From Paraphoma chrysanthemicola (taxonomy: Eukaryota; Ascomycota; Dothideomycetes; Pleosporales; Phaeosphaeriaceae): 64,000 nucleotides of DNA. Under the pieces are notes generated by a model. That model saw only the letters and a program-made list of their open reading frames with translations, was not told the origin of the DNA and did no database searches. The stretch lies in the NCBI GenBank assembly GCA_020744225.1, contig JAGMWG010000016.1, positions 806,001 through 870,000 on the forward strand, read 5' to 3'. The translations under genes were made by a program, and so were the position numbers. Below are positions 9,958 through 20,503 of this stretch, piece by piece. The number at the start of each line of letters is the position of its first letter. Position 1 is the stretch's first letter.

Positions 9958-12177
9958 AACATAAAGTTACTTGGTTGCCCTACTCGCTCTTCGCACTCGC
10001 ATCAGCTTGCCTGAGCAAACATGCACCTTCGCCACTTGGCGAATGTCGCCCTCGGCGGATCTTCACCGTCGTCATCCTCGACCCTGCTGATCTTCCGGCC
10101 TTCCGAGAGCTTAATCCATATGTGTGTCGTGGTCGATCTGTCAATCGGGCATTGCTTGCGGAGCTTAAGTATTACGATGTTCAGGCAACATGCTTGTACT
10201 TGGCGTTTCGGTCTCGGTCTCGGTCTTCTAGGTCACTCATGAGCATTTAGTATCCTCATATACCAGCACTCCGTCTCTTCTCGTCCGAAAAGACGCGAGT
10301 TCATAAGAAAAATTGACGAACATTGCTGCGTAGCACATTACGACTGCGCAATATCGAGCGTGGCAGTGCGCATTCATGTGTGGTCGCCAGTCTAGGGGCT
10401 ATTTTCTCACTCGTTCGAATTGACGTACGCGATCGAATCAGCGCGTGATTATGAAAAGACAATCGCTAGCCGAATTTATCTCAGCTCCAAGCTTTCAACA
10501 ATCAATTCGATGTCGTCTTGCGCGGAGCAGAATGCGGCTCGCCCTGATAGACTGCGAAGCTGTCAAAGCTTGTCTGTATAAGTCCCCAGCGTGTTTGGGG
10601 AACATCTGAGTGAACGAAAGGATGCGATCATCACCATAAATCTTGTTGGCCGACGGTGTGTTCTGTTTATAGATCTGTGGGAGGTTTGCTGATACTTGTC
10701 CTGCATCGGCACATCTAGGTTTAGATCGACACAGTGCACCCAACTTTCCACACTCATTCTAGGAGAAATACAACGATGCCCGTTTCGCATCAGAGCATAA
10801 TGCAGGGAGCATTGACTGGCCCTGACCCTGAGCAAACGTGGGTTTCGGCCACGAACTCTTTCTCGCTGTACGAGGCTTGCTGTCTGAACCCGATATTGTA
10901 GGTGTGTGGAAAGGGTCCGCAGTGGATATGTTCGACTAGATTCCGGTCATGCAGCAATCTCTTAACCTCCAGAGCAATTGCAGTCTGGTGGGCGAGAAAG
11001 CCTCATTGAGGCATGTCATCCTTCAAGTCGTGGCGAACACGGTCGCTCATATCTGCGAGGTTTTTGCGCCTTAATGTCGCTGACTGCTGAGTGGTGCCAA
11101 ATTGCCAACGCAATGTGGTGTCAAAAGGGAAAGAAGCGCGGCTGGCATGCAATTGCTACCTTGCATCAGTTTTGGTGGATTCTGGTGGAATGTGTTGCGA
11201 AGCTGTCAACAATGCAAGGGGAAGCGCTAGCTGGTTTTGGACGATGTTGCTCGGAAATGGTACCCGGGCGCTTCAGGAGAAGAAAAGCTGCGCATCTTCT
11301 CGAAGACGCCCACTACGCGCAATTTACGTCTACCACATATCGACAATGCCCTACCAACATACAGAAAAGCGTCCTCCGTCGAAAAATGATGTTACGGCGA
11401 CACAATGTGCATGCAATGCCCATTGCAAACATGACATAGACACAGCAGGTATACCGAGTCCAATCATGACCTAGATAAGTTCTCGACAGAGTATACGTGT
11501 ATAGCTTTACTGGACGCCTCTACTTCAAGCAGTCGCCTTAATCAAACGAGCCAAGGATTGCGGTCTGATCAGGCTATTTTCCTGTATCGAACAGTCCTCG
11601 GATGACACCTGTAGGTAGTTTCCAAAGCTCGACAAACAAGAATCAACGGGGCTTCAACGGCACGTACAATCGCCGGAAGCCGCATTGAGACTTTCCCAGT
11701 TCTTCATTTCGATTGACTGGCAGCAGCCTTTCTGTGCGCACCACTGTGCACGTAAGTCAAAGCATAAAGTCTTGGATGGTTGGGTCGTGTGTCCTGTCCG
11801 ATCTTTGAAAGAGACGAAGGCCTCCACCAGAATACTCCTACGCTTTCATTTCTTTTCAGTCGACGTGGGAACCCCCAAGTCATGTGCCGACACAACCCTT
11901 GTTATAAACGACCCGAAGGCTGTTGTGCGTTGATCATTGACATCCGGAAAGCCCCGATTAAACACACGCCAAAGTAATGCAATTTCAACTCATCATGATG
12001 ATTGAGCTATCGGCATGTACGGCGGTTAAGAGACAGAGTAACCGGATACGTGGTTGTGGAATGTTCGACGCCCCATGCGTTTCTGGACCGAGGAGCGTAC
12101 GAAGGAAAACTTAGGATGTGTTGAGGCCACGAATCACCAGCAACTCTTGCGCAGATGCCGCAAAATACTGGATTATC
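9958..12177. other. 2.2 kb without a supported gene, upstream of adhesin
   Basis: Only short unrelated frames are present in all six readings, and none shows a recognisable motif or a sensible splice model. The interval separates the divergent FAD oxidase and adhesin genes and so holds both promoters. Base composition looks like the surroundings, with no obvious transposon or RIP-mutated tract. Confidence 0.5.
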
Positions 12178-15100
12178 ATGAAAATCTCCCTCGCTTATCT
12201 TACCGGCGCCCTGCCTTTCACTATCGCCTTCTGGAAGCCATCCTTTTGGCCAAGGCAATTACAAAGCACTTGCTTAACTACATATACTGTCGAGTCTGGC
12301 ATTGGATCCTCCATTGCCGGTCAACCCATCGCCTATTATACTCCAATCTCGTCGAACACCGTACTAACTGTTCCCGGAGACACAACACCGTTAACGATCA
12401 GCAATGCCCCAACGTATCTCAACACCACTATTACCGCATACAAGACCTATACCCGGACGGTGGTTCGAACATATGTCACGTTGACTTCAAGTTACCCTGG
12501 ATCTACTGCGTCAACCACTACCCTTTCGGAACTCAATGCGCCAGCTGGTGCACCTCAAACAATTCTTATTCTAACTCCGGCAGGGCCAGCGCAGCCGATA
12601 TATAGCACTATCACGTCATATTACACTGGGACAGTAAACTTCGCGGCGACCATTGCGCCTGCTAGCAGTGGCCAACCATCCATCGTAGTGATATACATCC
12701 CTCAGCAGTATACGACGAGCACGTCGTATTATTCGGGATCGGCTATCTCGACTTCAACCATCTTGCCAGCTGTACCGGGCCAACCAGCAACAGCAGTGGT
12801 ATACATTCCCCGGCAATTCACGACAAGCACGTACTACTACGCGGGATCAGTATTCTACACCTCTACTGTTGCGCTTGCTTCGCCTGGTGCCACCGCCACT
12901 ATTGTCGAATATGTGCCGCAGCAATACACAACAATCACGTCTTATTTTCCAGGCTCATTTACCTCAATAGCTACTATTGGGCCTATCACGCCTGGTGCTC
13001 CTGCCACCGTGGTCGAATATGTTCCCCAGCAGTACACGACTTCTACCTCATATTACACAGGATCTATCCCTTCAAGAGCGACCATCGCTCCTGTTACGCC
13101 GGGTGCGCCTGCTACTATCATCGAATACTCGCCTCTTCAGTACACGACATCTACCTCATACTACAGCGAAGCTGTGTCTTCAAAAGCCACTGTCGCACCG
13201 ACTTCGCCTGGAGCACCTGCAACTGTCATCGAATATGTTCCCCAACAATACTCGACGCTCACGTCGTACTACACTGGAGCTGTCTCGTCAATATTCACTA
13301 TTCCGCCTACCTCAGCTGGTGCACCTGCCACTGTAGTCGAATATATCCCCTTACGGTACACCACCACAACCTCGTACTTTACAGGATCAGGTTCATCCAT
13401 TTCTACACTTGTTCCAGCCCCGGCCGGCCCAATAGCGACCGTGGTCATTTACAGCCCTCAGCAATACACCACATCTACCTCATATTATGCAGGGTCGGTT
13501 TTGTTCCTTTCTACAATCGCACCAGTGTCGCCAGGCGCAACAGCCACTGTCATCCTGTACCAACCGCTTCAATACACAACCACAACCTCATACTACACAG
13601 GATCAGTCTCATCCATTTCTACGTTCGTTCCAGCCCCAGATGGTCCGTTGGCGACCGTAGTGATTTATAGCCCTCAACAATACACCACAACTACTTCGTA
13701 CTATACAGGCTCGGTTCTGTCTCTTTACACAGCCGCACCATCTTCGCCTGGTGCGACAGCTACGGTCGTGTTGTACCAACCTCTTCAATACACGACAACC
13801 ACCTCTTACTATAATGGACCAGCTTCGATAGCCACTATAGCCCCGGCTTCAGCAGGTGCTCCTGCGACTGTCGTTGTGTATAGTTCCCAGGTACTCTCCA
13901 CAACTACTTCCTACTACATGGGATCGGCCATGTCTCTCTCCACGATTGTACAATCTTCGGCCGGCCCAACCGCGACAGTCGTATTGTATCAGCCTCTTCA
14001 ATACACCACAAGCACCAATTACTACAACGGACCAGTTTCGACCGCCACGATTGCTCCGGCATCAGCCGGTGCTCCTGCTACGGTCATCATTTATAGTCCG
14101 CAGGCGTTCTCCACGACCACCTCATACTACTTGGAATCAGCCGTGTCTCTTTCGACTATCACACAAGCTTCACCTGGCCCAACCGCCACTGTCATTCTCT
14201 ATGTTCCGCTCCAGTATACGACAGCCACAATATACTACACAGGCCCTGCCTCAACGACAACCATTGCTCTTGCGAGCCCTGGAGCTCCCGCCACCGTAAT
14301 ATTCTACAGTCCTCTGCAGTACACTACCACAACCACATATTACACCGGGCTCGCTTCGGCCACCACGATTGTCCCCGTGAGTCCTGGAGCGCCTGCCACT
14401 GTGGTGTTGTATAGCCCACTGCAATACACCACAACCACCACATATTATACAGGACCGGCTTCAGCGACGACTATTGCGCCAATAAGTGGAGGCGCGCCAG
14501 CCACCGTGGTATTGTATAGTCCGCTTCAATACACCACAACAACTACGTATTACACCGGCCTCGCTTCAGCAACGACTATTGCGCCAGTAAGTGCCGGTGC
14601 GCCTGCAACTGTCGTGCTGTACAGCCCACTCCAATACACAACTACTACTACGTATTATACTGGTGTAGCTTCGGTAACTACTATAGCGCCCGCAAACGCT
14701 GGTGCTCCCGCGACAGTGGTCTTGTATAGCCCGCTCCAATACACGACCTCTACAAGCTACGTCACCGGTCTGGCTTCGGCTGCAACCATCGCACCAGTGA
14801 GTGCCGGAGCTCCTGCCACTGTAGTAATGTATAGCCAAATACAATACACAACCATTACGAGTCTGTATACTGGACCAGGGCCGCTTACCGTGACTCTGGC
14901 GCAGGCTACTCCAGGCCCCACGGCCACGGTCTTCGTAGAAATACCTTCAACTTATATCACTCAGACCTCTCTATACACTGGTGCAGTACTGACGACTTCG
15001 ACTGCTTTCGTCCCCACTTCTGCTGGCCAAACTGGCACATTAGTTGTCCTGCAGCCATCAACATACATTACTCAAACCTCACTCTACACTGGGGTAGTAC

Positions 15101-17445
15101 TCTCTACATTAACCGCGTTTGTCCCCACTTCCGCCGGCCAGATCGGTACGCTAGTCGTTCTGCAGCCATCAACCTATGTCACCCAGACCTCGCTGTATAC
15201 CGGTGCAGCTCTGTCTACATCTACCGCGTTTGTTCCTACTTCTGCAGGCCAGACGGGAACCCTTGTCGTCCTGCAGCCATCAACGTATATTACTCAGACC
15301 TCGCTTTATACAGGTGCAGTTCTGTCTACATCTACCGCATTTGTCCCTACTTCTGCAGATCAAACGGGTACACTCGTCGTTCTGCAGCCGTCGACTTATG
15401 TTACCCGGACTTCGCTATATACTGGTGCAGCTCTTTCAACTTCGACGGCATTCATACCAACCTCCGCTGGTCAAATCGGAACCGTTATTGTCCTGCAACC
15501 ATCAACCTATGTCACCCAGACTTCGCTCTATACTGGTGTAGCGTTATCAACTTCAACAGCATTGGTGCCAACTTCTGCTGGTCAGACGGGCACAGTTGTG
15601 GTGCTCCAGCCTTCCACGTATATAACACAAACATCCCTCTACGCCGGTGCGGCGCTCTCAACGTCGACAGCATTTGTGCCGACATCTGCTGGCCAAACGG
15701 GCACCCTGGTAGTGCTCCAGCCCTCTACGTACATCACACAAACATCCCTCTACTCTGGCGCTGCGCTCTCAACCTCAACAGCATTTGTTCCAACCGCTGG
15801 GGGCCAAGTAGGCACCGTGGTCGTTCTTCAGCCCTCCACATATGTAACACAAACGTCCTTGTACACTGGCGTAAGTCTCTCAACTTCGACGGCCTTCATC
15901 CCAACCTCTGCTGGTCAAGTCGGTACTGTGGTGGTTCTTCAGCCCTCCACATACATAACGCAAACGTCCTTGTACACTGGAGCATCCCTGTCAACTTCAA
16001 CAGCCTTCATTCCAACTTCTGCTGGTCAAGTTGGCACATTAGTAGTTCTTCAGCCCTCTACGTACATCACACAGACGTCCCTGTATGCTGGCGCAGCTCT
16101 TTCAACTTCGACTGCCCTCGTTCCAACTGCTGCAGGTCAAACAGGTACAGTGGTTGTCTTTCAGCCTAGGCAATACACTACGATCACGACCACAATTACA
16201 GGCGCACCAACGGCGACGCAGACGCAGTTCACACCGACTGTTCCAGGCCAGATCGGCACGGTCGTGGTGCAAGTGCCTGCTCCAACTTGTGCAGCGTCAG
16301 GCCTAGCATATGCCGCGTATACGAATCCTTTCTCATACCCCGGAGGCTCGGCCGTCAACAATCCCGACTACATTGGCTTCAATTCCGGATATTTCAATGG
16401 TCTCCCGGCTTCGTCTGTGCTCTTCTCTGGCACGACAAGAAATATCAATTTCGATTATACGACCGGTTCTGGCACGCTGTACGGCAGTACTACCACGCGT
16501 AACCTTGCTCAGACAGCAATTGTTCTAACTGGTTACTTTGTGGCGCCGACCACGGGAACTTATACGCTTAGCTTTAGTGCAGTGGACGATATCGCCTATC
16601 TGTGGATGGGTGCAGCTGCCGCGGCTTCAACCTGGAGCGAAGCCAATTACTTTGCTCGAGGTGTCTACTACACTCCCGGTAGAGGGTCTATTTCGCAGAT
16701 TTTCATCGCTGGGCAGCTTTATCCGATTGTGATCTTATATGGCAATGGTGCCGAGCGTGCCGCAATGCAACTCAGTATTGTTACACCTGCCGGAGTGACT
16801 GTTACTGATACTACGGCGTACTTCCTGCAGCCATCTTGTGCAACATCGGGACTGGTAACTGGTGCAAATCAGCCTGCGCAGACAACCTGCGGCGCAACCG
16901 GTATCGAGTACATGAACCGCCCGAATCCTCTGTTATCAGGAACGTTCAATCCGAACAACTACAGTCCTGCGACGGCCTCTCCGTACTCCACGGTGCGATT
17001 CCAGGGCCTCACCGACGATATTTTCCTCAATGCCCCGGTCCCTGGCAATGCCGCGACAGTCTATGGGCGGGGACCACGCGATCTGACGTACAGCGCCACG
17101 TTTCTGCGAGGATATCTCGTCGCCAACATCACTGGGACGTACACCTTCTCGATCAATCAGCCAGACGACTACGGATATATGTGGCTCGGCCCAACCGCGA
17201 TATCTGGCTGGACGGCAGCGAATGCGCAGATCAGCGGTGCAACAATTTTGGGACCGTCATTGGCGTACAGCATGACGCTGACAGCGGGTTCGTTGACGCC
17301 GATACGAATGGCGTTTGCTAACGCGCTTGGATCAATGGTTTATACATTGTCGGTGAAGGATCCGAGTGGGACGACGAAAACAAATACATGGGGCTTCTTC
17401 GTGCAGCCGTGGTGTGGAACGACGCCTTATGCTAGTTGGACTTGA
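12178..17445 (+). CDS. GLEYA-domain cell-wall adhesin with tandem repeats (1755 aa)
   Basis: A single exon encodes a very large surface protein. ATG 12178 is chosen because it begins a signal peptide (MKISLAYLTGALPFTIAF); the in-frame codons before it contain no ATG. After an 80-120-residue Thr/Ser-rich lead, about 23 repeats of 35-36 residues run from 12598 to 14949, with a core like YTTTTSYYTGxxxSxxTIAPxSxGAPATVV. Then 11 repeats of 37 residues run from 14950 to 16170 (core TYITQTSLYTGAxLSTSTAF). Two C-terminal GLEYA lectin-type domains follow, at about 16288-16839 and 16888-17415. Each is bounded by Cys and has a PDDYGYMWLG-type or VDDIAYLWMG segment. GLEYA domains bind glycans in yeast-type adhesins. 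No GPI signal is visible at the C-terminus, so wall attachment may be by another route. The expected role is adhesion or aggregation. Confidence 0.93.
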   Translation: MKISLAYLTGALPFTIAFWKPSFWPRQLQSTCLTTYTVESGIGSSIAGQPIAYYTPISSNTVLTVPGDTTPLTISNAPTYLNTTITAYKTYTRTVVRTYVTLTSSYPGSTASTTTLSELNAPAGAPQTILILTPAGPAQPIYSTITSYYTGTVNFAATIAPASSGQPSIVVIYIPQQYTTSTSYYSGSAISTSTILPAVPGQPATAVVYIPRQFTTSTYYYAGSVFYTSTVALASPGATATIVEYVPQQYTTITSYFPGSFTSIATIGPITPGAPATVVEYVPQQYTTSTSYYTGSIPSRATIAPVTPGAPATIIEYSPLQYTTSTSYYSEAVSSKATVAPTSPGAPATVIEYVPQQYSTLTSYYTGAVSSIFTIPPTSAGAPATVVEYIPLRYTTTTSYFTGSGSSISTLVPAPAGPIATVVIYSPQQYTTSTSYYAGSVLFLSTIAPVSPGATATVILYQPLQYTTTTSYYTGSVSSISTFVPAPDGPLATVVIYSPQQYTTTTSYYTGSVLSLYTAAPSSPGATATVVLYQPLQYTTTTSYYNGPASIATIAPASAGAPATVVVYSSQVLSTTTSYYMGSAMSLSTIVQSSAGPTATVVLYQPLQYTTSTNYYNGPVSTATIAPASAGAPATVIIYSPQAFSTTTSYYLESAVSLSTITQASPGPTATVILYVPLQYTTATIYYTGPASTTTIALASPGAPATVIFYSPLQYTTTTTYYTGLASATTIVPVSPGAPATVVLYSPLQYTTTTTYYTGPASATTIAPISGGAPATVVLYSPLQYTTTTTYYTGLASATTIAPVSAGAPATVVLYSPLQYTTTTTYYTGVASVTTIAPANAGAPATVVLYSPLQYTTSTSYVTGLASAATIAPVSAGAPATVVMYSQIQYTTITSLYTGPGPLTVTLAQATPGPTATVFVEIPSTYITQTSLYTGAVLTTSTAFVPTSAGQTGTLVVLQPSTYITQTSLYTGVVLSTLTAFVPTSAGQIGTLVVLQPSTYVTQTSLYTGAALSTSTAFVPTSAGQTGTLVVLQPSTYITQTSLYTGAVLSTSTAFVPTSADQTGTLVVLQPSTYVTRTSLYTGAALSTSTAFIPTSAGQIGTVIVLQPSTYVTQTSLYTGVALSTSTALVPTSAGQTGTVVVLQPSTYITQTSLYAGAALSTSTAFVPTSAGQTGTLVVLQPSTYITQTSLYSGAALSTSTAFVPTAGGQVGTVVVLQPSTYVTQTSLYTGVSLSTSTAFIPTSAGQVGTVVVLQPSTYITQTSLYTGASLSTSTAFIPTSAGQVGTLVVLQPSTYITQTSLYAGAALSTSTALVPTAAGQTGTVVVFQPRQYTTITTTITGAPTATQTQFTPTVPGQIGTVVVQVPAPTCAASGLAYAAYTNPFSYPGGSAVNNPDYIGFNSGYFNGLPASSVLFSGTTRNINFDYTTGSGTLYGSTTTRNLAQTAIVLTGYFVAPTTGTYTLSFSAVDDIAYLWMGAAAAASTWSEANYFARGVYYTPGRGSISQIFIAGQLYPIVILYGNGAERAAMQLSIVTPAGVTVTDTTAYFLQPSCATSGLVTGANQPAQTTCGATGIEYMNRPNPLLSGTFNPNNYSPATASPYSTVRFQGLTDDIFLNAPVPGNAATVYGRGPRDLTYSATFLRGYLVANITGTYTFSINQPDDYGYMWLGPTAISGWTAANAQISGATILGPSLAYSMTLTAGSLTPIRMAFANALGSMVYTLSVKDPSGTTKTNTWGFFVQPWCGTTPYASWT
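12598..14949 (+). repeat. intragenic repeat array A, about 23 units of 105-108 bp
   Basis: Each unit encodes 35-36 residues beginning YTTxTxYY and ending in a P-(L/Q)-Q junction. The first 11 units are mostly 36 residues. Later units alternate between 35 and 36, and the last eight or so are uniformly 35 residues with high identity (YTTTTTYYTGLASATTIAP type). DNA identity is lower than protein identity because synonymous codons vary. Confidence 0.9.
14950..16170 (+). repeat. intragenic repeat array B, 11 units of exactly 111 bp
   Basis: Eleven in-phase 111-bp units encode TYITQTSLYTGAALSTSTAF followed by VPTSAGQTGTLVVLQPS. A diverged twelfth unit at 16171 (QYTTITTTITGAPTATQTQF) leads into the GLEYA region. 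The units share codon patterns more closely than array A, which suggests more recent duplication or homogenisation. Confidence 0.9.
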
Positions 17446-18505
17446 GTACGCGTAATGAGAAGAGATGATCCATTATGAAGCGCGTAAGCTGATGATGGAC
17501 AGTCATTTACATGGTTTTCTGCTGCGGATGCAGTATGAAGACATCTAAAGGATTCGAGACGAAGTCCGGTTGACTTTGTCCAGCTAATTTGGGGCTGAAA
17601 TAGACAAAGAGTTCCGGGGCCGTGTGATGGCGAGCTTCCATGTTGCGGCTTTCGCCCAGGCAAGCTGCAAGACTCGGGAGAAGCACGTAGTCGTCATGAC
17701 CAGTGATCGAGAACCGCCTGTATGTTTACAGGCGATGAATGCTTCTGCAGCTTTTGTGGTAGAATTTGCGGCATGAAAGACACATCAATTCTCACGGACA
17801 AACCCAGACACAAAAACTTAAGCAGCAATGCCTACTACAGCCGCATCTCCCGGCCTTTACTCAAATCTATCTACATAGTTTCCCACTTTATTTGATCCCT
17901 CTACAAGCTTCACGTTCTAAGCCGTATCCATAGCCGGAGTTGTAATCAATGCTTCACGGATTCGGGCTTAAGATACAGACGTGTGTGAGGGCCTTCAGGA
18001 GTGTCGCGTTGGGAATTGAGAGGCGTGGAACACTGGCTTCCTTCCTTCCATTCTGTTTCCTGATGACTGTAAGCACAACGCCGCCAGAATTGCAAAGATT
18101 GCTACTCGCATCCATCATTCCGTCTGTGTACATAGTTCTTGTCGCGTGTTTTCAGCCTCTTGAGGATCAACTGAAAATGAAAGGACAGCAAAGGCACGTG
18201 AATTGGCGTCGGAAATTGCGGGGTTGGGTCAGCCGCATGTCAAATATGGTTAGCGGCCGTGCACCAATGACGGTGGTTCCTTGCAGCTAACCGAGCTTGC
18301 AGGGGTTAGCTCGTCGATCATCATCCGCACGTCATACTTCGTAGCAAGCAGAAAGCATGTGGGAAGCGAGCACTTTTCTTAAAGCCACATTTCCCAGCTT
18401 CTCATTCCTGCACTTCCCACTCAAAACTCAGACCGTACCTCAATTGCCATAATCTTCTTCTCCTCGATCAATTGAGTCCACACACACCATCACATCAACA
18501 TCACA
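17446..18505. other. intergenic, no supported gene
   Basis: A 113-residue plus-strand frame at 17949-18290 starts with ATG and contains one hydrophobic stretch (LLLASIIPSVYIVLVACF). It has no family signature and I do not call it. The last 100 bp before 18506 are C/T-rich, fitting the leader of the following gene. Confidence 0.4.
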
Positions 18506-19744
18506 ATGCTCTCAAGGCAAGCAATTCAGAATGCGCGCTTCGCGGCACGCAGCGCTGGACGCCCGGCTGTAAGAGCTGCAAAGCCGCAGTTCCGCCAACA
18601 AGCTCGTTTCGAAACCACAGTATCATCTGGCGGAGCTACCGCAGGCAACTCAGGCGCAGGTTCACATGCGGCGATTGGTGCCGTCTCTGGTGCTGCTGCT
18701 GCCGTGACTGTTGGCTACATCTTTTACCGAACATCCGGCGCTCGCGACATCGTCCAGGCTTCCAAGACCACCAAGGACTACGTCAACTCCGCCACCAAGA
18801 AGATCAAGGAAACCACACCTGAGCCCAACGAGGCTCTCGCATGGCTGAGGAATGCTGCTCAGAGCTATGCCGCATTCATTCCGGGTGCTAAGGGCTACGT
18901 TGACTCTGCCTTTGACGACCTGGATGCCATTCGCGAGAAGCATGGTGATGAAGTCGACAAGATTGTGCGCGAAGCCTACGACGATATGCGCAAGGTGCTT
19001 GGCAACGGCGACGTTAGCCTTGTAACAGCACACCGCACTTGGGAGGTCCTCTCCAAGCACATGAGCCGCATTGGTGATCTCGCCGGCGACTCAGCGCAAC
19101 AGATCATGGATAACCATCCCGCACTCAAGGAGAAGGTGGGCGGCAACTGGGACAAGCTCAAGGAGTACGGCGACAAGTACGGCCCCGAAGCCAAGAAGGA
19201 GGTCGACAGGACATGGCAGCAGGTCAGCGACGTGGTCAAGACTGGATTCAGCCCTGCAAACATTGAGAAGGTCAAGAGCATCGTACAAGAAAAGGTCGAC
19301 AAGCTCAAGAAGCTCGGCGACGAGGCATGGGACAAGGGCATGGAGCAGGCCAAGCCCTACCTCGACAAGAACCCCAAGGTCAAGGAGCTCATTGAGCAGA
19401 ACGCCGACGCACTCAAGGGCGGTGACGTTCAGCAGCTATACAACCGCATCAAGAAGGCTGTCGAGAACGGTGACACCGGCGATCTCGAGGGCTACGTCAA
19501 GAGCGCGGCAGACAAGGCCAAGGACTCTGGCTTTGGTGGTCTCGACCAGTACCTGAACAAGATCCCAGGCGGCGACCAGATCATCCCCAAGCTTGGACAA
19601 TTGCAGGAAGCTGCATCGAAGCATGGCGACGAGGCACAAAACATCATGAAGGATGCTATTGCTGAGATTACCGAGATCTTGAAGAAGAAGGGTGACGAGG
19701 CGAGTAAGTTGGCGGAGAAGGCCAAGGAGGACTCAAAGAAATGA
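18506..19744 (+). CDS. mitochondrial helical LEA-like protein (412 aa)
   Basis: The N-terminus (MLSRQAIQNARFAARSAGRP, then about 15 more basic/Ala residues) is a typical mitochondrial presequence. One hydrophobic helix follows at about residues 53-72 (AAIGAVSGAAAAVTVGYIFY). The rest is long, charged and helical, with repeated Lys/Glu/Asp/Ala heptad-like segments (for example KVKSIVQEKVDKLKKLGDEA and LKKKGDEASKLAEKAKEDSK). This layout suggests an inner-membrane-anchored protein with an amphipathic helical domain, resembling LEA or apolipoprotein-like proteins. No catalytic motif is visible and the function is unknown to me. The gene is intronless and strongly biased to C-ending codons (AAG, GAC, CTC), which suggests high expression. 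Confidence 0.85.
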   Translation: MLSRQAIQNARFAARSAGRPAVRAAKPQFRQQARFETTVSSGGATAGNSGAGSHAAIGAVSGAAAAVTVGYIFYRTSGARDIVQASKTTKDYVNSATKKIKETTPEPNEALAWLRNAAQSYAAFIPGAKGYVDSAFDDLDAIREKHGDEVDKIVREAYDDMRKVLGNGDVSLVTAHRTWEVLSKHMSRIGDLAGDSAQQIMDNHPALKEKVGGNWDKLKEYGDKYGPEAKKEVDRTWQQVSDVVKTGFSPANIEKVKSIVQEKVDKLKKLGDEAWDKGMEQAKPYLDKNPKVKELIEQNADALKGGDVQQLYNRIKKAVENGDTGDLEGYVKSAADKAKDSGFGGLDQYLNKIPGGDQIIPKLGQLQEAASKHGDEAQNIMKDAIAEITEILKKKGDEASKLAEKAKEDSKK

Positions 19745-20503
19745 GGAGATGATTTAATATGAGACGATATAAGGATGTATTATAGTGCATTTTCGAGGCG
19801 TTGGCATGGTTAGCATGTATGAAAAGTTTGAGAAGCTGTAAGCTGATGCTGAACCTTGTGTGATCTGATTTGTCTTGTTGACTACATTCGATGCTATAAT
19901 CTTACACGGACTAAATATATTGCGCCACGTTCACGGCTTCACTCATACATTTGAGGCTACACTCTTCCTCAGCTTCTCGGCCTGAACGGGTCATTGTTCA
20001 ACGCCATCTCACTCGCCTGAAAGAACAAGCGCTCCTTCTCCTTCTAGCGCGACTCTTTAGGCGCGACTCTAGGTGGTCGAATAGTGGCGACACTAGTAGG
20101 GTGTGAAAATCACCAACGAATCATTGAATTGTTGAAGATCCCACTTTTGTTCTGGTATCGGGAGATTATTCTAGCTCTTGTACTTCAAAATGGAGGAAGT
20201 TCTCGTAGTACTGGACTATATTCAAACTATGCTCTCAAAGACGTCGTGTTCTCTCAGCATGAGGTTCATCCCTCACGCACAGGATAGCGACTCGCAGCAT
20301 GGAGATATGTAAATTCGTGTTTCATTCATACTTCTCGTCATGTCGATCAAAAGTCGACGCGAGCATATTCTATATACACAATGTACTGCAAAACTTTGCA
20401 AACTTGGGAAAAATAAACATTTCATCGTTCCTCATCGACGTAGAAGCCTCGAGCCACCCGTCTGTCCCTCGTACCATCCATCTACCCACCCACCCATCCG
20501 TTC
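19745..20503. other. convergent intergenic region
   Basis: This is the shared 3' side of the mitochondrial protein gene and the minus-strand Zn2Cys6 gene. No convincing frame is present. AT-rich stretches (19740-19800 and 20330-20420) fit 3' untranslated regions. Confidence 0.45.

Noticed and set aside
10978..11474. two overlapping plus-strand frames of 127-153 residues
   Set aside because: Composition is random-like, both frames overlap each other, and no domain or splice signals support them.
12054..12605. 183-residue frame overlapping the adhesin start
   Set aside because: It lies in another frame over the signal peptide and first repeats of the adhesin and shows no motif.
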